From positions 7,152,174-7,216,173 of the forward strand of contig OU452223.1 of the NCBI GenBank assembly GCA_911728455.2: a DNA stretch of 64,000 nt, in the 5' to 3' direction. A program made the position numbers and the translations under genes. Origin of the DNA: Marthasterias glacialis. Its lineage: Eukaryota; Echinodermata; Asteroidea; Forcipulatida; Asteriidae. The notes under the pieces were generated by a model. That model made no database searches. It was given only the letters and a program-made list of their open reading frames with translations, and had not been told where the DNA came from. Positions 61,091 through 64,000 of this stretch are shown here, in pieces (position 1 is the first letter of the stretch; each line of letters starts with the position of its first letter).

Positions 61091-61956
61091 CTATCAGGAC
61101 CGGGAGGGGGCACATAGTGCCCCCTTCGTATTTTCCAAAGCGTTCGACTGATTTTGATGGAACTTGTCGCAAATGTTCATTTCACCGAGTTCTACATGAT
61201 AAAGTAATTTTTTTCCCAAAATCGTAATTAGAGGGCGTTTTTGACTGTTTTTTGTCCATTTTTGGTCAAAAATCGTGTTTTCCCCATAACTTCTGTATTT
61301 TTTGTCCGACTGTTTTGAAACTTGGCAAACTTGCACATTTTATAAGATCAATATATTTCGAACCTAATTCAATTACTGGAGTCACCTTGGGTGCGTTATA
61401 ATCCATTAATTTATCCCATTTTGGGGGGAAAACGTTGTTGTGCGTTTTTTCACTTAAAATCAAAATGGCTGCTGCCAAGGGCCCTGGGAGAAATAATAAT
61501 GCTTGGTTGACAAATCCAAATATTTTAGGGATCTGAAAAGTAAGAAATTACCATGTTGAAAATATTCTATTGTTAAAAAACTTGATACAACAGGCTGAAA
61601 ACACATTATCCAAGATGGCGCCAAAAATGGCGGCCATTTTTAACTCCCAAAACCATTTCAGACTATCACGTGACCCATCACTATCACTTTTCTGGCAAAG
61701 AAATAAAAAATAACTGGAAATTATGTTCAAAAAGTAAAAAAAAAAATCACTAAAAAAACGTAAAATCGTAAGACCCAAGGTCAAACAAATGATTGCCATG
61801 GCAACAGCTAACCCCCGGTATCAAGTATTTTTTGCCAATAAGATCCTAGATATATTTTAAGAAAAGTCAGAAAATTTTGCGGTGATCGGAGTAAGTGTTA
61901 AAAAGTTACGGGAAACAAATTGGTAGGGGGCACATTGTGTTCCCCGGTCCTGATAG
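61091..61956. mobile_element. 866-bp non-autonomous DNA element, CTATCAGGACCGGG ends
   Basis: The left end is CTATCAGGACCGGGAGGGGG and the right end, reverse complemented, is CTATCAGGACCGGGGAACAC. A GCACA-TAGTGCCCCC palindrome sits just inside the left end, with a related GGGGGCACATTGTGTTCCCC at the right. Flanks CTTTAACG and GTTTAACC could be an 8-bp duplication with both outer bases changed, or a 6-bp TTTAAC duplication. The interior shows no transposase; it is AT-rich with repeated TTTTTGTCC and AAATGGCG words. Confidence 0.65.
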
Positions 61957-61958
61957 GT

Positions 61959-62106
61959 TTAACCATCATTGCTTCGTAAAAGTTAATTAAAAAAAATAGT
62001 GTGGAACCAAAAAGCAGGCAGAATATTTTACAGTAAAGAGAAAAATAAGGATCTATACATTGTAAGTACATTAGTTAGTAGTCTTACCTAATATAGGGAA
62101 ATCCCA
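61959..62106 (-). repeat. Right arm of the inverted-repeat pair (uninterrupted copy)
   Basis: Inverted, uninterrupted relative of 59,835-60,356. It preserves the pre-insertion state for both insertions of the left arm: TTTCCCTATATTAGGTAAG on its minus strand has no MITE, and TTAATTAACTTTTACG has no ~190-bp insert. Confidence 0.78.
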
Positions 62107-62145
62107 AAGCACAATCGGAAACCCCTCCAGCACAATCCGGAAGAC

Positions 62146-62286
62146 GACGCATAAAAAAAAAAAGTCGCCGCCCCCCCCAAAAAAAACAACAACAAATCGT
62201 TGCCTAAAAAAAAAAAATCGCCGCCAGAAAACAAAAGTCGCCGCCAGAAAACAAAAGTCGCCACATGAAGAAAAAAAAGTCGCCGT
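62146..62286. repeat. Low-complexity tandem of AAAAGTCGCCGCC-type units
   Basis: GTCGCC followed by A-rich spacers occurs about six times, including two identical adjacent units GTCGCCGCCAGAAAACAAAA. It contains short C and A runs and is unstable-looking simple sequence. Confidence 0.75.
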
Positions 62287-62766
62287 GTAAGTGTCCATTA
62301 TAGAACACCATATTTTAGTTGGTGGAATCGTTTGGCCTAAGTTTTTCTATAGTAATTATCGCGCAAGATGTTTGGTTTTACCTACCTACTAACAGCAGGC
62401 GCACTTCCACGCAGCCATTTTGCGTTTCATGTTTACACACAGAGTGTTTTATCTTCCTTTTATAGTGTCTTTTAAAGATGAATATTATGCTATAACTATC
62501 ATCTCAATCATCATTTATGTCTTTTACATGTTTTCTTTTATGTGAATTTGCCCTTATATAGGCCTACTTGTCGCTCATCTTCCTTTGACTTGTATATCCT
62601 TCTTGAACGTTGCCTGCTTCATTTCACCTACCTGACGCGTGATGGCGCCCTTCAAGTCTGCTGCTATCTTTATGTCTGTGGCTGCTATCTCTTTGCCCAC
62701 ACACGTAAAAATGAGACAGTCCTAGGTACTTATGACATGTATGAGACGCTGTATTTACCAAAACTA

Positions 62767-62806
62767 GTAGAGTCATAGAGCTGTATATAAAGCTCTATGA
62801 GTAGAG
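62767..62806. repeat. Perfect 10-bp hairpin flanked by GTAGAG
   Basis: TCATAGAGCT (62,773-62,782), loop GTATATAA, AGCTCTATGA (62,791-62,800), with GTAGAG immediately on both sides. It could be a tiny MITE remnant with a 6-bp duplication or a chance palindrome. Confidence 0.5.
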
Positions 62807-63520
62807 TACGGCTAGAACTATACTTTTGTATTAGTTACAAGTATTTTTGGCAGAGTAAAGACAGGTGAAACAATGGCAAGGGTAAGTGTTACTCTGATGA
62901 ATAGACGTTAATGTAGGCCTATCTAGCTTTACTAACTGACCATGAACTGACTAAATAACACAAATCGTATGCCCCCCACACGACGGTCCTTGACTACTGC
63001 CACTGCCAGTGCATGCATTGATGGGACTGGGAGTGCTGGTGCTGGTGCATCAATAGCTAGGCTACATAAATTATGTTAATATTTTTTGTAGGCCTGCGCC
63101 CCCCTCTCATTCACTATGTGTGGTAAATTCTTCTTTGCCAAACAATTTAATACAATAACATTCAGTCTTTTTTGGACCCTGTACTGATTTATATGAATGA
63201 TTTTAATGAAAATATGAACACAACAACCATATGATCAAATAAAATTATAAACGATGAACAACAACATACCAGAAACATCAAAATGACATATTCCATGAAT
63301 ATTGTGTAATATAATCATTTCCACCGGAAAACAGCACACCTGGAAATGCGCGAGGTCATTTATGAGGTCATTCAGAGTAGCGGTTTGACATGCGCTGGCG
63401 CATCATTGTCTGAAAGAGTTTGGAATGAAAGAGTTCATGATCATCGCTCGCGCAGTGCATTAAAAGTTGAATGCCTGCATACTATAAGGTCTATAACACA
63501 GTTTTTCACTTCAACTTCTG

Positions 63521-63573
63521 GTTTAAACCGGAAGACAAGGTCAAACTGGGATCATATTTCTGTTGCGTTTGTT
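63521..63573 (+). repeat. Short direct repeat, copy 1
   Basis: GTTTAAACCGGAAGACAAGG and what follows (TCAAACTGGGATCA, then TTGCGTTTG) resembles 63,942-63,994. Possibly part of a dispersed repeat. Confidence 0.5.
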
Positions 63574-63941
63574 CATTTTATAAAGACCTTTCCGATGATG
63601 TAGGGTAGGCTATACATGTAGATCGAAATATGGTTCAGGACTCAGGAGTTATGCTGTAAAAAAATTTACCCAAGGCCAAACATAATTTACATACTTGTAC
63701 TGTAGGCCTATTTTTGTTTGTTAGCCCCATGAATAGGGCCGGCTCAATAGGCCCTATGTACATTGTATCCTTGGCCCTAGCTGTAGCACCATTGCAATCC
63801 AATCTGAAAGGTAATTGTGGTGTCCTATATCTGTGTCAAAGTTTGAGCAAGTTGAAAGGTCTACAATCTGATGTTAAAATTGTGATTAGCCTATAATGAA
63901 AAGTAGTTTGGGATGTGAATTTTTGAAATTGTCATTGCCTA

Positions 63942-63994
63942 GTTTGAACTGGAAGACAAGGTCAAATTGGGGTCACTTGTGTGAGGCGTTTACT
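63942..63994 (+). repeat. Short direct repeat, copy 2
   Basis: GTTTGAACTGGAAGACAAGG, then TCAAATTGGGGTCA and GAGGCGTTT: a diverged copy of 63,521-63,573 that runs to near the window end. Confidence 0.5.
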
Positions 63995-64000
63995 TGTATT

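Larger units (their letters stand above)
62287..64000. other. Unique-looking sequence, no gene recognised
   Basis: No protein family, RNA gene or long repeat is recognisable. The palindrome TAGGCCTA occurs three times (62,559, 62,914, 63,703). Short open frames such as 62,542-62,778 lack recognisable similarity and are not called. Confidence 0.5.

Overview
This is eukaryotic, almost certainly metazoan, DNA with no recognisable intact host gene. The evidence is a very large non-coding satellite array, a P/THAP9-type transposase split by short GT-AG introns, a fragment of a restriction-like-endonuclease (RLE) non-LTR retrotransposon, and many hairpin-type MITEs. A marine invertebrate (hemichordate, echinoderm, cephalochordate or similar) would fit this mix, but the sequence alone does not fix the species.

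Layout. Positions 1 to about 49,440 are one head-to-tail satellite array that continues beyond the left edge. The basic repeat is a dimer of about 200 bp made of two related monomers of about 100 bp (A and B). Nearly every monomer ends in the same 38-bp module of two adjacent short inverted repeats: ATTTTGT-TGGT-ACAAAAT, four spacer bases, then CTCAGA-GCAA-TCTGAG. Monomer variants (a hybrid of about 150 bp and a truncated unit of about 35 bp) mark blocks that were re-amplified as nested higher-order repeats: an almost perfect 7,490-bp repeat, a block of about 4.95 kb, a tandem 1,857-bp pair and a 1,938-bp-spaced pair. All open frames in this array are by-products of the repeat. The last ~600 bp (48,850-49,440) is degenerate edge sequence.

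From 49,441 to 64,000 the flank is a transposon graveyard with nested insertions. (i) A 5.8-kb element (50,080-55,885) has ~350-bp terminal inverted repeats and TTAA at both ends. It carries a decayed intron-bearing P-type transposase on the minus strand and, inserted just after its stop codon, a fragment of an RLE non-LTR retrotransposon. (ii) A diverged foldback-like element lies at 56,197-56,735. (iii) A 2,455-bp element with an 8-bp target duplication (57,187-59,641) contains a 952-bp foldback element (57,446-58,397, own 8-bp target duplication) whose arms are tandem 42-bp units. (iv) An inverted-repeat pair (59,835-60,356 and 61,959-62,106) carries a 173-bp MITE in the left copy, and the right copy preserves the matching empty site. 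(v) An 866-bp MITE-like element lies at 61,091-61,956. From 62,300 to 64,000 I see only minor repeats.

No genes work together here. The coherent story is genome dynamics: unequal exchange and homogenisation of a hairpin-bearing satellite, next to a boundary zone that has taken repeated DNA-transposon insertions.
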